NCBI GenBank assembly: GCA_023055355.1
Contig: JALJCS010000056.1
Location: 124,001-188,000, forward strand
DNA: 64,000 nt
Source of the DNA: Agelaius tricolor
Lineage: Eukaryota; Chordata; Aves; Passeriformes; Icteridae
Direction: 5' to 3'
Part shown: in pieces, positions 10,012 through 20,945 of the stretch
Position numbering within the stretch: position 1 is the first letter of the stretch
How the letters are laid out: every line of letters begins with the position of its first letter
Position numbers and translations under genes: made by a program
Notes under the pieces: generated by a model
The model's input: the letters and a program-made list of their open reading frames with translations, nothing else
Databases searched by the model: none
What the model was told of the DNA's origin: nothing

Positions 10012-10313
10012 TTCCCCCAGAGTTCAGAAACTCAAGCTATCTGGGTTCTGCAGTAGACTTTGTGCAGTCCCATTTGCCTATTACCCTAAAGTTCAGGAGT
10101 CAAACCATCTGTACTCTGTAACAAGCTTGTGCAGCTTGCAGTTGGTAGAGACCTTAAGACCCATTCCAAAGACATTAACACCCATATCCTCACTCACTGA
10201 ATTTTTTGTAAAGACATTAGCACACATCTTTTCCTATCATTCCCCTTAATGTTTGGGACTCCTCTGTCACCTTTCTGGACTCTAGCTTTTCATAGTGTGA
10301 TTTTCCATACAAG

Positions 10314-10331
10314 TGGAGACTCGTTCGGGTG
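10314..10331 (+). other. R1 primer binding site, tRNA-Pro-like
   Basis: TGGAGACTCGTTCGGGTG agrees at 13 of 18 positions with the tRNA-Pro primer site TGGGGGCTCGTCCGGGAT; the R2 copy at 15248 is a better match. tRNA-Pro priming is common in gamma-like ERVs. Confidence 0.6.
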
Positions 10332-10419
10332 CCTTACCGTCTGGGAACAGCACATGGCGAGCAGGTCCATCTCACGCAGTTTAGGTGACCAGCTCCCTTC
10401 AGCGCCAGACAGCACTGGG

Positions 10420-10880
10420 CGATTGATTGGGTTCCCAAGACTGTCCAGGAGACAGACAAGTGACGGAGCAGTGGGGTCCATGAAGAGTCCACAGGGAAGG
10501 ACCTGTGAAAATTTCACCAGTTAGTACAATGGGGTCTTCGCGGAGTACATATGAGAGGGCACCCAGAGGAGACAGTAAAGCAAAGTCGACTAAAGGGTCT
10601 CAACTATAGGAATGGCAATCCCAAAAATATCTCCAAAGGGTTCCTTGGGAGAATGTTGAGATGGTTTGCACATTCTCCCACAGGTAATTAAGGACATGGA
10701 TGCCCAGAGGGGGCAGTAAGGGAAGGTCAAGAAGGGATCTAAGAATCCATGCCCAGAGGGGGCAATGAGGAAAAGTCAAGGAGTCTTGACAATAGGAATG
10801 ATGGTTCCATAATAATCCTGTATCATCCGTGCCCACAGAGGGCAATAAGGGGATTCAAGAAGCAGTCTCATGAACAGGGT
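10420..10880 (+). repeat. R1 leader with degenerate tandem units
   Basis: Units of roughly 50-100 bp carry ATGCCCAGAGGGGGCA followed by a purine-rich GTCAAGAAGGG-like block. Copies start near 10699 and 10749, with related units near 10570 and 10820. The same units occur in R2 at 16980-17095 and 18540-18730, so the array belongs to the viral leader. No ORF is convincing. Confidence 0.55.
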
Positions 10881-11989
10881 ACCAATGGTGTTCCTTTGGG
10901 AAAGGATTGGTTAAAGGGGAGTTGTGGAGGCCCCGGAGGGGCTTCTCCCAAGTTACACCCCATTGGCTCCTTCCCCTGTTACTATGCCTGAACATAGGTG
11001 CTCCTGAGGCTCTCCCTCCCTTTTCCCTGATTGGGCCTCACCTTGATACTTCCTGGAGACCAAGGTCAGCCAGGAGGCCCCTGGGGGAGAGAGCTGGACC
11101 TTGGGGGGAGGGTGTGTGTCTGAGAGGAGAACATCTCACCACATGGCGGAATTAAACATCTATGGACATTATGCAAAAGCCTTTTTTGCTTCTTTACCCT
11201 GAACTTTATTAGCAGCAATTCAAGCTGCAACAGGGAGTGTGGAGCAATATAGTCAAGGCAAGTAGCAGCGGGAGTCTATGTGATAAGGAAAGATAAGAGA
11301 AACAGTGAGGATTGGAATGTTCTCCAGTATCTTCCTCCACCTTATCTTCAAAACCTGCAACCTAATACAGAGCAGGCTACAGGTCATTTGTATCCCCGGC
11401 TTCCAGGATAGGGAGAACAGGGAGGTATTGCTCCTACAGCCCCCACTGCTCCCCAGGCCATTATGGAGCCAGGGTGGAGAATTTGGGTTTGTCCCCTTAC
11501 TACTGAGGATTTAAGGGGGTTTCTCTATGGTGAGGACTCCCGAGGCCAGGTGCGGAAATGCGGGACCGTTGACACAGGCTGGGGACCTGTGGGGGAGGTG
11601 CTATACCAAGCAGAGGCTGTGGGACAGCTGGGGGCACAGCACCAGGCACTGCCTGACACCGCTACCTCCAGGCAGGTACGTTAGTGGCCCCCTGGCCCCC
11701 ATGAGGCTGCAGGACGCCCCATCTACCTGCCCATCACTGTGGCGACATCAGCCATCCCCACCAGCTGAGCTGAGCTAGGACCTGTTGCTTTACAGAGTTC
11801 ATGTTGCCGGGAAAGCTACCCAGGGGCCTGGATGGGTGTGTTGGGGGACATGCGTCTGGACACTGCGGCAGGACAGGGACTGGCTTCGGTATATGGTGTA
11901 AAGTACAATTTGTCACCAAAGCCTGGCCTGATATAAGAAAGGATTTTGTTTGAGTCACCAGAGAAACAAATGATTTTGCAGAAAGTTTG
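10881..11989 (+). pseudogene. R1 leader/gag region, heavily decayed
   Basis: About 1.1 kb with no frame I can assign. A reverse-strand polyadenylation-like motif near 11200 may mark an old LTR piece. A short gamma-Gag-like phrase (PLTTEDLRGF) occurs near 11490, as at the start of class I capsid. Placement between leader and capsid is the main reason for the call. Confidence 0.35.
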
Positions 11990-12600
11990 GCAGCTGTGGG
12001 AGAATGAGAACCCACAGGCAGCAGGAGCATGGGCTGAAGAAAAGGCAGAATAAGTCTCTGGTGGGACACAAGAGGACCCTTTAGAGGAGGAAGTCTGTAG
12101 CAACGAAGACACTGACCCCCTTGCTTGTTCAAAGGAGAGTCAAGTTTATTACCAGCATACAAGGCCTTATATACTGTACAACTATGCTAGGCTTTTATAC
12201 TGTACTAAAAATATTCTATGCAAGGCTTTATACTGTGCTAAAAATACTCTGGCTAGAATTATACTTGCTAGCATAGTTGTAAATTTAAACAAACACACAT
12301 TTGCCACTTGCCATATCTCCTTTGTTGCTGTCCACACGTTCCTCTGACCAACATGCGCTCTGATCAAGCGTTGTCCACGCGAAGCTTACATGACTTGTTT
12401 TTGTCTTCATGGCAGCTGTACATTTCCCAAAATGCTTTCGGTGAATTGTCAGAAAGCAAAAGTGAACAAAGTGAGCAAAGGCCTTTTGCTTATTCTATGA
12501 GACTTTTCTTGTCTCCCACAGAAGTCCACCAGTTAATGGAAATGGATTGTTAAGGGTGTCAGGATTTCCTGTTATATCAGGGGATCATCACACTGGAGCC
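11990..12600 (+). pseudogene. gag: R1 gag, capsid and nucleocapsid fragments
   Basis: At 11985-12090 the text around WQLWENENPQ and AWAEEKAE parallels R2 at 20946-21050. The frame is then cut by LTR-M. After it, 12527-12600 matches the R2 segment between the nucleocapsid knuckle and protease (HQLMEMDC against WLVEMDC). Stops and indels are frequent. It belongs to a gamma-like Gag, but too little is left to place domain borders. Confidence 0.5.
12096..12520 (-). mobile_element. LTR-M, solo LTR with perfect 6-bp duplication
   Basis: 425 bp from TGTAGCAACG to GTCTCCCACA on the plus strand, flanked by GAAGTC at 12090-12095 and 12521-12526. A reverse-strand AATAAAC near 12148 gives the orientation. 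The R1 gag sequence resumes exactly after the second GAAGTC. The exact duplication shows a solo LTR formed by recombination between two LTRs. Confidence 0.85.
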
Positions 12601-12797
12601 CTTGATAACATGCAGTGTGGGTCTGGACCGAGAAGTATATTTTCTAGTAGACACGGGAACCTCTCGATCTACTTTGAATTTTATGCCAAAAGGGGGGACA
12701 ATTGTCCAAATGTTCTTTTGATTGTTTTGGGGTAGGTGGGAAAGATAAGTGGGTGTGTTTTATTCAACCACTATTGGTGTATGTGGGGGATGGGTTT

Positions 12798-14003
12798 TGT
12801 TATAGATGAGTAATGAGATGATTAGCTCTTACAATTAAGGGATTATTATTGTGTGTATGTTAAGAGAAGCTTTATTGATGTATGATTATGTTATTGTGGT
12901 TTGTTGTTTAGATAGCCTCTGTTCTCCCCATAGTCCCCTTTTTTTCCCTCTCTGTATTGTTGCAACTGGACAGCCTGGGTTGTCTGGGACAGGTAGAAAG
13001 AAGGCATGTACATGTGCGCCTTGCATTGGGCAGTTGGGAATGGGAAAACCTTGTTTCTAGGGGACACAGCATTGTTGCAGTGCCTCTCCGAGTGTGTGCT
13101 CGGAGCCACCCCGGCTTGCTCTGGCACAGCGAGCAGCAAGGGACACTCTCCCGTTCCTCAGGAAGTCAGGAGAGCAGCTAAGGCTTTCACCTTTTGGACG
13201 AGACAGCAGCACAACATAGGTAGAAGAAGAGTGGACTCCAGTTGGGGGCAAAGTCCAGGTTTATTCTGGAGCTCAAACGAGGTCCCAAACCCAGGGAATC
13301 CAGCACACTGAAAACCCCAATTTGGGGGTCTGCAGGGTGTTAAAAAGGGGGGAGTAAACCAGGGAGGGGTTTGCCTGCCTGCCAATGGAGATACAGGAGG
13401 GCGTGGGGACCAGGGAAACAGGCAGGTAGGGGGACCAATAAGGGCCACCCGAGGGAGGGGCCCCGGTGCCTGAACCTATCACTCGACGCCCTTGGTAGAA
13501 GTTTCTAGAGGGAGGGGATGGGCCGTCGAGTGAAGGACAGGACACTGGGGAGGGGTTAAGGGAAGGATTCAGCCACTTTTGGGGAACAGGGGGAGGAGGT
13601 AGGGAGATTGACATTAACAAGAAGGGAGGAGGCAGCAGGGGCAGAACCATTATAACAGGGGGGAAACTGGGATAAACCAAAGTACAACTTAATGCAACTA
13701 AAACATATAAGAACACAATACAACACGGCATGAAAAAACCTGACCTCCAATCAAGTTGCAAGAAAGTAGCCTCCACCAATCAACAGCAAAGAAGAGTTGA
13801 CTGACAGACTTTGGGAGGGGCCAGGGTTGCCTGATGCAATCCCAGGGGTATAAAAGATGGAGCACCCATTTTGTAGATGAGCACATGGTAGTTGGTCATG
13901 TGGTCTCAGTGTCCCTGTCCTTTTTCCTTATTCTGTCTTGTGTTGTATTTTGTTAAGGTTTAATAAACCTTTAAACTTTAAAAAGTGAGCATTGTTTCTC
14001 ACA
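12798..14003 (+). mobile_element. LTR-C, plus copy, solo, with LTR-J inside
   Basis: Starts TGTTATAGATGAG, ends TTTCTCACA, flanked by GTTT at 12794-12797 and 14004-14007. It has a TATA box (GGTATAAAAG, ~13847) and AATAAA (~13963). The minus copy at 21220-21654 aligns to its two ends. The excess length comes from an inserted minus-strand LTR (about 12980-13729). A 4-bp duplication fits a gamma-like integrase. Confidence 0.8.
12980..13729 (-). mobile_element. LTR-J insertion within LTR-C
   Basis: The plus-strand right edge is near CACGGCA (13729). Reverse-strand AATAAACC near 13260 gives orientation. Part of it (13600-13729) resembles 25040-25211, which ends ATGGCA. The left edge is uncertain; no target duplication was found. 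Confidence 0.5.
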
Positions 14004-14110
14004 GTTTAAAATGTATGAGTTTCTGTTTGTTCTTAGTTGTGATTGTGGTTTGCTAGGTGGGGATTTCATCAAATCCCCTAAATTAAGAATGTGGGTTAGT
14101 GTTGTGAGGG

Positions 14111-14234
14111 GTGATGGGGAGGCTAGCACTGGTGTGATGCTAAAGTCAACTCAGAAGCGGTTTCCTGGATTGCCAAGCAAATTGTATTCTATTTGCAATC
14201 TGTATGGTAGTTGTCTTCTGCTAAGTGAGTAATT
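14111..14234. other. R1 3' remnant
   Basis: Short continuation of R1 protease/pol sequence, with many stops, parallel to R2 near 22140. Nothing else recognised. Confidence 0.35.
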
Positions 14235-14815
14235 TTCCTTATTTCTTCCACAACCATTCCTCCCTTCAGGGAGACATCTGCTGATAATAGGCTATTGAAT
14301 GTCACTGCATGACTGATAAGAACTATAGCATCCCATTGTGAGATGCTCTGCCCAGAGGGGAGAGCCAAGCATTCCTACCAGAGATATAATCTGGGCATTC
14401 TGGAACACCAGCATAGCTTCTCCACTGGATTTCCCAGAGGAACTGGATCTTCAGAGGAAGACTACACCTTTTCTACAGGATCCCCGGTCCAACAGAACCA
14501 CACCTGACACTCCTGGAGGACTGCAGCCACATTTCCAATTGGATTGCTACCAACACCCTGACCAACAGGGTGTCAGGTTGAGTTCTGACTCTGTCAGTGT
14601 TGTTTTAGTTTACTGCATTGTTTATTATATCCTTTAAATTTTTTTTCCTATTAAAGAACTGTTATTTCCTGCTCCCATATTTTTGCCTGAGAGCCCTCCT
14701 TAATTTCAAATTTATAACAATTCAGAAGGAGGGGATTTACATTTTTCCATTTCAGGAGAGGCTCCTGCCTTCCTTAGTAGACACCTGTCTTTCCAAACCA
14801 AGACGTGGGTAATCC
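14235..14815 (+). mobile_element. ERVL-type LTR
   Basis: The 3' half has TTCCTATTAAAGAACTG (an ATTAAA poly(A) signal) and the AATTTCAAATTTATAACA block, followed by a leader-like GAGAGGCTCCTGCCTTCC. I recognise this from abundant avian ERVL LTRs. Boundaries are approximate and no target duplication was identified. Confidence 0.5.
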
Positions 14816-14968
14816 CAGGTGAAAGGAATAAGATGAATGTGTCTATAGACTGTGTGAGCCTGCCTGTAGATGAGACTAGAGATTGATAGATGCCATAGTA
14901 ACAAAAAGGAACCATAAAATTCAGAGGAATGTTACTAATTGACAAGAAATATTGCTCAACAAAGGCCA
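14816..14968. other. Unassigned spacer
   Basis: About 150 bp of low-complexity, A-rich sequence between two LTRs. No feature recognised; it may be ERVL internal sequence or host flank. Confidence 0.3.
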
Positions 14969-15245
14969 TGTTAAATTCTTGGATTTAAAGAAGAACAATA
15001 GAGATATGAAAAGGGAGGGGGTTACATATTAAAAGGACATGTAGTAGGCGTTTCGGGAAGTCTGTACCAACCAAGTACCTCAGCCAATGGGTAAAGAGAG
15101 ACGGAAATGTGGCTGGGAAATGACACTGCATCCTCGAACAATTTGAGAGATCCCGGGGCCTCTCCCTTTATTTGAATAAAGTAACAGGACTCCTCTGTCT
15201 CCTTTTTGGGCATAAATGCCTGGTGTTGTGATTTTTTTCCAGACA
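14969..15245 (+). mobile_element. R2 5' LTR
   Basis: About 277 bp. It ends CCAGACA, two bases before a tRNA-Pro-like primer site. AATAAA lies near 15175 and the U5-like CTCCTCTGTCTCCTTTT follows. The 5' end (TGTTAAATTC) is tentative. Confidence 0.6.
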
Positions 15246-15247
15246 AG

Positions 15248-15265
15248 TGGGGACTCATCTGGGAT
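15248..15265 (+). other. R2 primer binding site, tRNA-Pro
   Basis: TGGGGACTCATCTGGGAT matches the tRNA-Pro primer site TGGGGGCTCGTCCGGGAT at 15 of 18 positions. All three differences are transitions, as expected from decay. Confidence 0.75.
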
Positions 15266-15272
15266 CCTTCCA

Positions 15273-15571
15273 CTATTACATTAATAACCCGTAATGTTCG
15301 TATGTCTGAGACATAATACATGACAAACTCCCATTGGTCATCAGCAAACAGCCCGATTTATTGTTCAGGGCTTTCTTTTATTGCCCATTCAAAACTCCCG
15401 GGTTGGGACAGGCCATTGGTCTATCTGTGTGCCCCCAGACTCTGAACAAATAAGATGCCTGCATCCTAGGAGAGCTCCCATTGTCTGTGAGCTTCTGTCA
15501 GTCAGCCCAGAGGATGGTTCATGGAGCTGAGCTGGGCTGCTTATTATAACTTCACTAATGCTAATGCAACA
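15273..15571 (-). mobile_element. LTR-D, minus solo copy
   Basis: On the minus strand it starts TGTTGCATTAGC and has AATAAA followed by GGGCTGTTTGCTGATG, shared with the plus copy at 22561. It is flanked by CTTCCA(C) at 15267 and 15572. Removing it restores the alignment of the R2 leader with the R1 leader. Confidence 0.72.
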
Positions 15572-15799
15572 CTTCCACCATCTAAGAACAGCACATGGCA
15601 AGCAGAGCTGAAGGTGTGCTTCACCCAGTTTCAGTGAGCAGCTCGCTTGGGTGGTGGCTGGCATTGGGTGATTGATTGGGTTCCTGAGACTGTCCTAGAG
15701 ACAGACAAGTGGCCAACATGGGGGGTCTGTGAAGAGTCCACATGGAAGGACCACTGAAAATCTCACCAGTAAGTACAATGAGATCTTTGGGGAGTGTAC

Positions 15800-16920
15800 T
15801 GGGGTGACTTTATGATGCTCATATCCCCATTCATCTGTTTAGCCCAGAAATAAGTTTTACACCTTTAAGACTGGTTTCAAGAGTGAAGGGGGTGTTTTGC
15901 GGAAATAAACAAAACTCCACAACTTTATGAAAGTTGTAAAGCTGGTATGTTTATTACAGCGCTGGACGCATGTGGAGATTACTCTCCTTAAAAGACATAC
16001 CGTACTTCTGGGAACTTCAGGTCCCTTTTTATCCCCCTCTCAAATATATATGCATACAATTTCCCAATAGGTTCATACATATTCATTTTTACGAATTTCA
16101 AGTGACATTTGCGGCTAGTTCTTCTTTATCAGAAAGAATTCTTAGGTCAGGTTGACCTGCTCTCACAGCAGTTTCTCTGTCTCTCTCTATCACCCTCTGT
16201 CTTCCCCCCCCTTATCTCTCTCCTTCACTGAAGCAGTTTTGCTGAGCCTAGGCTTTTTGCAGTCAGGCTAAATAGCTATGTTTTCAAACTACGGACTTAA
16301 CTCAAAGATGTACATTTCACCTAAATCAAAACGGATTTCTACTCTGGAGAATTTCTACTCTGTCTCAGGGGGGAGAGGAGAAGCTTGGAGTTTGTTATCA
16401 GAAACTGCACTTGCTCCCCTACATCCTTCTGCTAGACTGTGTTGGCTGCAGCACGGACAGACGACTGGAGAAAGCTTTCCTTTGCTTTTAGTTAGTTTTT
16501 AGCTAGCTGAGGCAGAGAAGTTGCCTGGACTGTGGTTTTTCTTTTTCTTGGAACTGTTTAAACTTACTCTGGACTGAAGACTCCAAAGAACACCGGGAGC
16601 TCACACCTGTGGCACACCAGGACTGGGCCTGGGCTGCAGCATTTCCAACACTGGAGGGACTGATAACAGACTGGGTGAGCCGTGCTGCAATCCACGAAAA
16701 GGACTTTCTGAGTTTGTAATCTCTTCAGATTGGCAAGAGGTTTTATTGTTTAATATTGTTCATTTTTTGTGCTGGTGAATGCTTTGCCTGTTAAATAAAC
16801 AGTTTTTTCTCCCTTTTCTCCGAGGAAATCTTTTTCTGAACCAGTTGGGGGAGGGGCCAGTTAAATTTGCTTTCTAGAGGAACGCCTTTGGCAGTTTTCT
16901 CCCAAATTTGCCCTCAACCA
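15800..16920 (+). mobile_element. LTR-F, ERVL-type solo LTR (contains LTR-E)
   Basis: Starts TGGGGTGACTTTATGATG. Its 3' part has TTAAATAAACAG, CTCCCTTTTCTCCGAGG and AACCAGTTGGGGGAGG, blocks I associate with avian ERVL LTRs. The R2 leader resumes at about 16921. A minus LTR-E (15893-16367) sits in its U3. No clear target duplication. Confidence 0.7.
15893..16367 (-). mobile_element. LTR-E, minus solo copy, GGGG duplication
   Basis: 475 bp. On the minus strand it runs from TGAGACAGAG to CCGCAAAACA, matching the 5' LTRs of P5 (56396) and P6 (61808). GGGG flanks both ends (15889-15892 and 16368-16371), a 4-bp duplication, and the LTR-F sequence joins across it. Confidence 0.85.
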
Positions 16921-17096
16921 GGACTGGGAGTAAACCTGAGAAGGCACCTATGGAGGGTAGCACAGTAAAGCTGGGAAAGGGTCCTGGTACAAAGGATGAC
17001 GATCCTGAAATATCTCTTAAGTGTCCCTTGGGAGAATGTTGAGGTAGTTTGCACATTCTGACAGAGGTAATTAAGGACATGGATGCCCAAGGAGGC
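16921..17096 (+). repeat. R2 leader, tandem-unit part
   Basis: Continues the R2 leader after LTR-F. It carries GGTAATTAAGGACATGGATG exactly as R1 near 10684, and a GATGACGATCCTGAAATATC unit that recurs in altered form near 18572. Confidence 0.6.
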
Positions 17097-18542
17097 TGTC
17101 ACGATCCGTCCTTATGAACGGGTTTTGTGATGGTTTGTGGATTTGATCTCAGGGTACAAAAAACTGACAAGATACAAGGGGATTTGCAGTAATAATCAAA
17201 ACAAATGCGCCTTTATTGAATGACCACAGCAAAATGCGATCGAGGGATTAAGGGAGAGAAAAGATAGAGAAAGAGAGAGAGAAAAGGGGGGGGGGTGATA
17301 TAGCTACCAAATGTAGAGGCAAAGTTCTTTGGTCCAGTCCAGCCGAGGATCTGCCTGTTACATCGGGGAGATTTCGAAATCCCTAGCTAACTCAGAGGTT
17401 TTTATTATGATAACTCTATTGGAAATTCTGAGGGGGGGGGGGGAAACAGATACAATAAGGAATAGATGTAACAGGTAGTCCATGTTCGCAGCAGTAAGCG
17501 AGAGCCATTGTTTTCTTGGTCCAGTGGTCACAACTTGAAGGCAAACATCTCGCTTTGGTCAGCTTGCTTCCCCCACAAACCTCTCCCGGGTTAGGGGTTT
17601 CAGTCCCAGTCCCAGACACAGTGTTCCTGTGTCACCAGGCTGTAAAAAACAGCTGCATTTTTGGATAAATACAGAAAGTCCCTTGCTGGGGGCCAGCATT
17701 GCTGCTTGAGATCCTGTATTTAACAATTCTGCATTTAGAGCCACTTCTGAACACTTCCAACCTACCCCACTCTGAATGAGGGGAATTTTCAAAGGGAACA
17801 TACAGGAGGGTATTACAACATACAAGAGCACTAGCACAAAACTAACCCTAAGAGATTTGGGATTTTCCATGCAGAAACCACATTACCAACCCCATTTCAA
17901 ACCCAGTTCTCAGAGCATTTCACAGCAGGGCTCTGGGAGAGAGAGGAAAAACACAAACTACCTCTTTCCTTCTAGCTTTTGACTGTGGCAGCGCAAAGCC
18001 TTCATAAAAAACTTCCTTTTCAGGAAAAGCCACATCTTAATTCCCCAGGAACTTGGGTTCCACAGCTTAGCCCCAGCACGCACCAAGTGCAGCCCCTGGC
18101 AGCACCAAAATCCCTTTTTGTCCGAAAACAATCAATAATTCCATTTTTTGACATCAGTGATGACAAAGTACAGGAGCAAATCAGCACTGTCCCAGTGCCA
18201 AAGGGGCCCAAAAGCAGGCACTTTTCACATGGGGGTTTCATGTCTCAGTCTTTGATGGAGAGGCTTCTTACATCTCAGTTTGTCTGTCATGGTGGTTGCA
18301 AACGAGTGAGAGGGGTCTTCTGTGGGGCACCACCCAGAACTCAGGAGAAGTCCAGCCAGGCCGAGAGGTGGGACAACTTCCAAGGCTATTGTTGCAAAAA
18401 GGGCACGGTGCCCCCTTCTTCTCATTGGGCTCAGTGTAGCATACAGCAAACAACACCTGTGAACAATAGCTTAGCACTGTGCTCAGGTCGCGGGGCCCTT
18501 GGTGTGTGTAACTTTCTCCTATGGAACCAGAGATTTTAGACA
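17097..18542 (-). mobile_element. LTR-G, long insertion in the R2 leader
   Basis: Begins TGTCACGATCC on the plus strand. A reverse-strand AATAAAGGCGC near 17210 marks a poly(A) site, so it is probably a minus-strand LTR. It has several purine and G runs (17270-17295, 17430-17442). The R2 leader resumes near 18543. At about 1.4 kb it may hold a further insertion. No coding region. Confidence 0.5.
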
Positions 18543-18730
18543 GGGGGGTCTTCTCTTCAGTGGTCCCCAAATGACGATCGTGAGGCAGATGAGGGAAAAT
18601 TCGGACAGACTCTCACAGAGGCCAGTAAGGGAAAGTTGAGAAAGTGTCTCCACAATCCATGCCGGGAGGGGCAATAAAGGGAGTCAAGAAAGGGTCTCAG
18701 CAATCCATGCCCAGGGGGGCAGTTGTCAGG
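18543..18730 (+). repeat. R2 leader, further tandem units
   Basis: Three degenerate units with CCAGTAAGGGAAAGTTGAG, then GGGGCAATAAAGGGAGTC, then ATGCCCAGGGGGGCAG. They match the R1 array at 10699-10780 in kind and order. Confidence 0.6.
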
Positions 18731-19503
18731 GGCTGGAATGGTTCATGCCTTAAACATTGTTATGAAGGAGTTTTGCCCATTTTAGCAAAAACTGTATAAA
18801 GAAGCTTCAACCACAGAAGCCCACCCCTCCTTGAAGATCCCTGATTGGATCTTTGGACTATGAGTTAAGTTGCCTAGATAAGATAAAGGAGACACTATTT
18901 TTCAGTCATCTCAGGCTGAGGGAGAAGAATGCATCCACAAGAAAGCCAAACCCAGCAGCTTTGATGAGAATCATCTCCAGCTGGGTCTGGAGTGGAGGGG
19001 AGACCACAATCCACAGAGGCCAGGTTTACACAGATTCCCCCCCCAACCACGGGCAGCGGGGGGAGGTTTCAGGTGTATGGTGTAGCCTCTGATCAGAGGC
19101 ACTGAACACCCATCCTTCCTTGCACAATCTGGCCCAGCTGTGAAACCCCCAACCCCACAGGCCACATCCACAGAACATTCCTGCAGGAAGCAGCTGAGGG
19201 GGTGTCATAATCCATCAAAGATGCCCCCAAAGTGCTCCCCAGACTCATTCCTGAGGCCTTGTACCACAGGATTGCATGTGATGAAAAGTGATGCAACAGG
19301 CCCAGCGTGTGCTGCAAGACACTGTGTCAAACTGCCTCCCCCCTGCCCCAGGGGGAGGTACCTGGGCATTCCCACTTGGCCTGAGCGTATCTTAAACCCA
19401 TCAGATTCTGTGCTTTTTGGAGGACCTTCACAACTGTAATTGTTTTGGTTTGCCAATTTGATATTTCGCCAATTTTGAGATTTCCTGGCCAATGCACCAA
19501 TGA
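18731..19503. other. Unassigned, LTR-like or leader sequence
   Basis: About 770 bp. It opens near TGTCAGGGGCTGG (18726) and has a TATA-like TGTATAAAGAAGC near 18791. It lies between the R2 leader and LTR-H and could be another solo LTR. I see no open frame of interest and no poly(A) signal that would settle it. Confidence 0.3.
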
Positions 19504-20540
19504 GTGTGGTGGGTTCAGTACTGGTCAATCACCAATGAACTCACTTCCTGCTGTGAGATAAGATTAGGAAAAAGGCAAAGCAGGCTCAAAACTTTTAAAG
19601 GGTATAAAGAAAAATTTTTTAACAGTAACTAAAAGAAAGAGTAATAAGAATCAGAACAGAACCTTCAGAACACTTCTCCCCACCCCACAACCTTTTCTTT
19701 CCCTCTTGTTAATGTTATGGAAACTTCTCCATGAGGAAAAACCAGTTCTCTCGTGGCTCTCAATCTGTCACAAATAGCAGCTGCCTGGAGAAACCTGCAA
19801 TTGTGAAGTCCCTCACATTTTCCACAAGCTTTTTCCCACAGCTGTGTTTATGGGCCATGTCAACTTATGGGGTACTGTTTTAAAGATGAGCTGTTCAAAG
19901 GCAAAAGTTCTCATTATCTATCTCTAAAATCATCTTCATCTCTGGGAACAGAGGTCTTCTTCTCTTCCTGTGGGCACAGGACCACTCTTGTCCCCTTCTC
20001 TGTTCAAACTTCTCATAGAATCACAGCTACTTTAACATCTGCTTACTTTGGCATAGAGGCCTTTGCTCGATATCAAAATGAACCCTTCATCTCCCCATGG
20101 CTTTCATGTGTTACAGGGAAAAAGAGTCCTTCTCCATAGCTATTACAAGAGGATTTCAGCCCCACGATTAAGGCATCTCCTCCTCCCTCCCATCTGGGAC
20201 TTGACTTCTTCTACACTGACCTTGATGTCTTCATGTTTCTCCTTTACATGCTTGCATCTTGTTCCTTTTTCCCACTCAAGGGAGTACTGAAGCACTGAAA
20301 GTGTTAACATCTTGCCCAGGGCCTGCAGATGGTCACTCAGTGCTTGCAGGGGGGGAACTGCTGCTGGGGCTGTCAGGATCAGCTGCATGGCTGGTCGTTG
20401 GGTTTTGCTGCATTAAATTCCAGCCGCAGGGCCACTCTGCACAGGCTGAAGGACTGCCTCTGGCCTCAGCCACATGATCTCGTGCAGCAGCCGCTCTGTG
20501 GTAGGAAGGGGGGGGGGGCCTAGCAGCAAGATGTAAGATG
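19504..20540 (-). mobile_element. LTR-H, ERVL-type, minus copy
   Basis: Starts TGTGGTGGGTTCAGTACTGG and shares CTGCTGTGAGAT, AAAGCAGGCTC and the following layout with 55727-56395. Related CTCCTCC-CATCTGGGA blocks near 20170 recur near 61220. The right edge is vague, and 20300-20540 may be ERV internal sequence. Confidence 0.5.
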
Positions 20541-20945
20541 TTCACAGCCACGGCCCAGGCCTGCTTTGGCCAGGGCACCGCATCCTCCCCGCCTTCCTGC
20601 CTGTCAGCTGCTGGGGCCCGGCCTGTCCAGGATGGGGCTCAGTGAGCTCCCTGGAAAGGGCCTGGCCCCACAGCAGAGCCTGCCCAGCCCAGCCGAGTCA
20701 GTGACCAGGTTGGACTTGTTACATCTTCCCAAATGGGAAGGAAAAGAGGAAGTTCCCAGGTTTCTTTCGTCTTTAACATGTGTTTTTCACAGAGGCATGT
20801 CCAGCTTTTTAGTGGCTGGAAGCTTTGCATCACTTCCCTAAGTGTCTCCCAGGCAAAACCATGACAAACACCAAGAAGACCATTTGGAGAGAACCAATGG
20901 AACATCATTGGGATCCACGGAGTGGTGATATTTTATTTTTTTTTT
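20541..20945. other. R2 gag region, unresolved
   Basis: About 400 bp with no assignable frame, between LTR-H and the recognisable capsid end. Probably decayed R2 gag. Confidence 0.3.

Larger units (their letters stand above)
8401..10245 (-). mobile_element. LTR-L, minus copy, split by a CR1
   Basis: The two halves, 8401-8650 and 10012-10245, match the uninterrupted minus copy at about 46993-47494 in order. Shared blocks include GAGTCCTGCAACTTT, the TGGGGCATACCCC segment and GACATTAGCAC. The middle, 8650-10011, is the inserted CR1. A reverse-strand poly(A)-type signal is clear only in the 47-kb copy. Confidence 0.75.
12600..14110 (+). pseudogene. pro: R1 pro (protease), split by LTR-C
   Basis: FLVDTGTSRSTLNFMPKGG near 12640 is an aspartic protease active-site loop (D-T-G-T). 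It parallels R2 FLIDTGASRATLNFIPKGG. The domain breaks at 12797, where LTR-C enters, and resumes at 14008 with the CDCGLLGGDF segment that corresponds to the conserved LLGRDL of R2. Stops occur in both halves. Confidence 0.65.
10246..14240 (+). mobile_element. R1, class I (gamma-like) ERV remnant
   Basis: A primer-site-like sequence, a long repeated leader, gag fragments and protease fragments in plus-strand order. It is parallel to R2 at 14969-22560, with which it shares leader, gag and protease blocks. It is interrupted by LTR-M (12096-12520) and LTR-C (12798-14003). Its 5' LTR is mostly lost; only a U5-like stretch (10247-10310) remains. No long open frame survives. Confidence 0.75.

Noticed and set aside
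13273..13779. 168-codon minus-strand ORF as a gene
   Set aside because: Lies inside LTR-J and LTR-C; proline-rich low-complexity text without a known domain.
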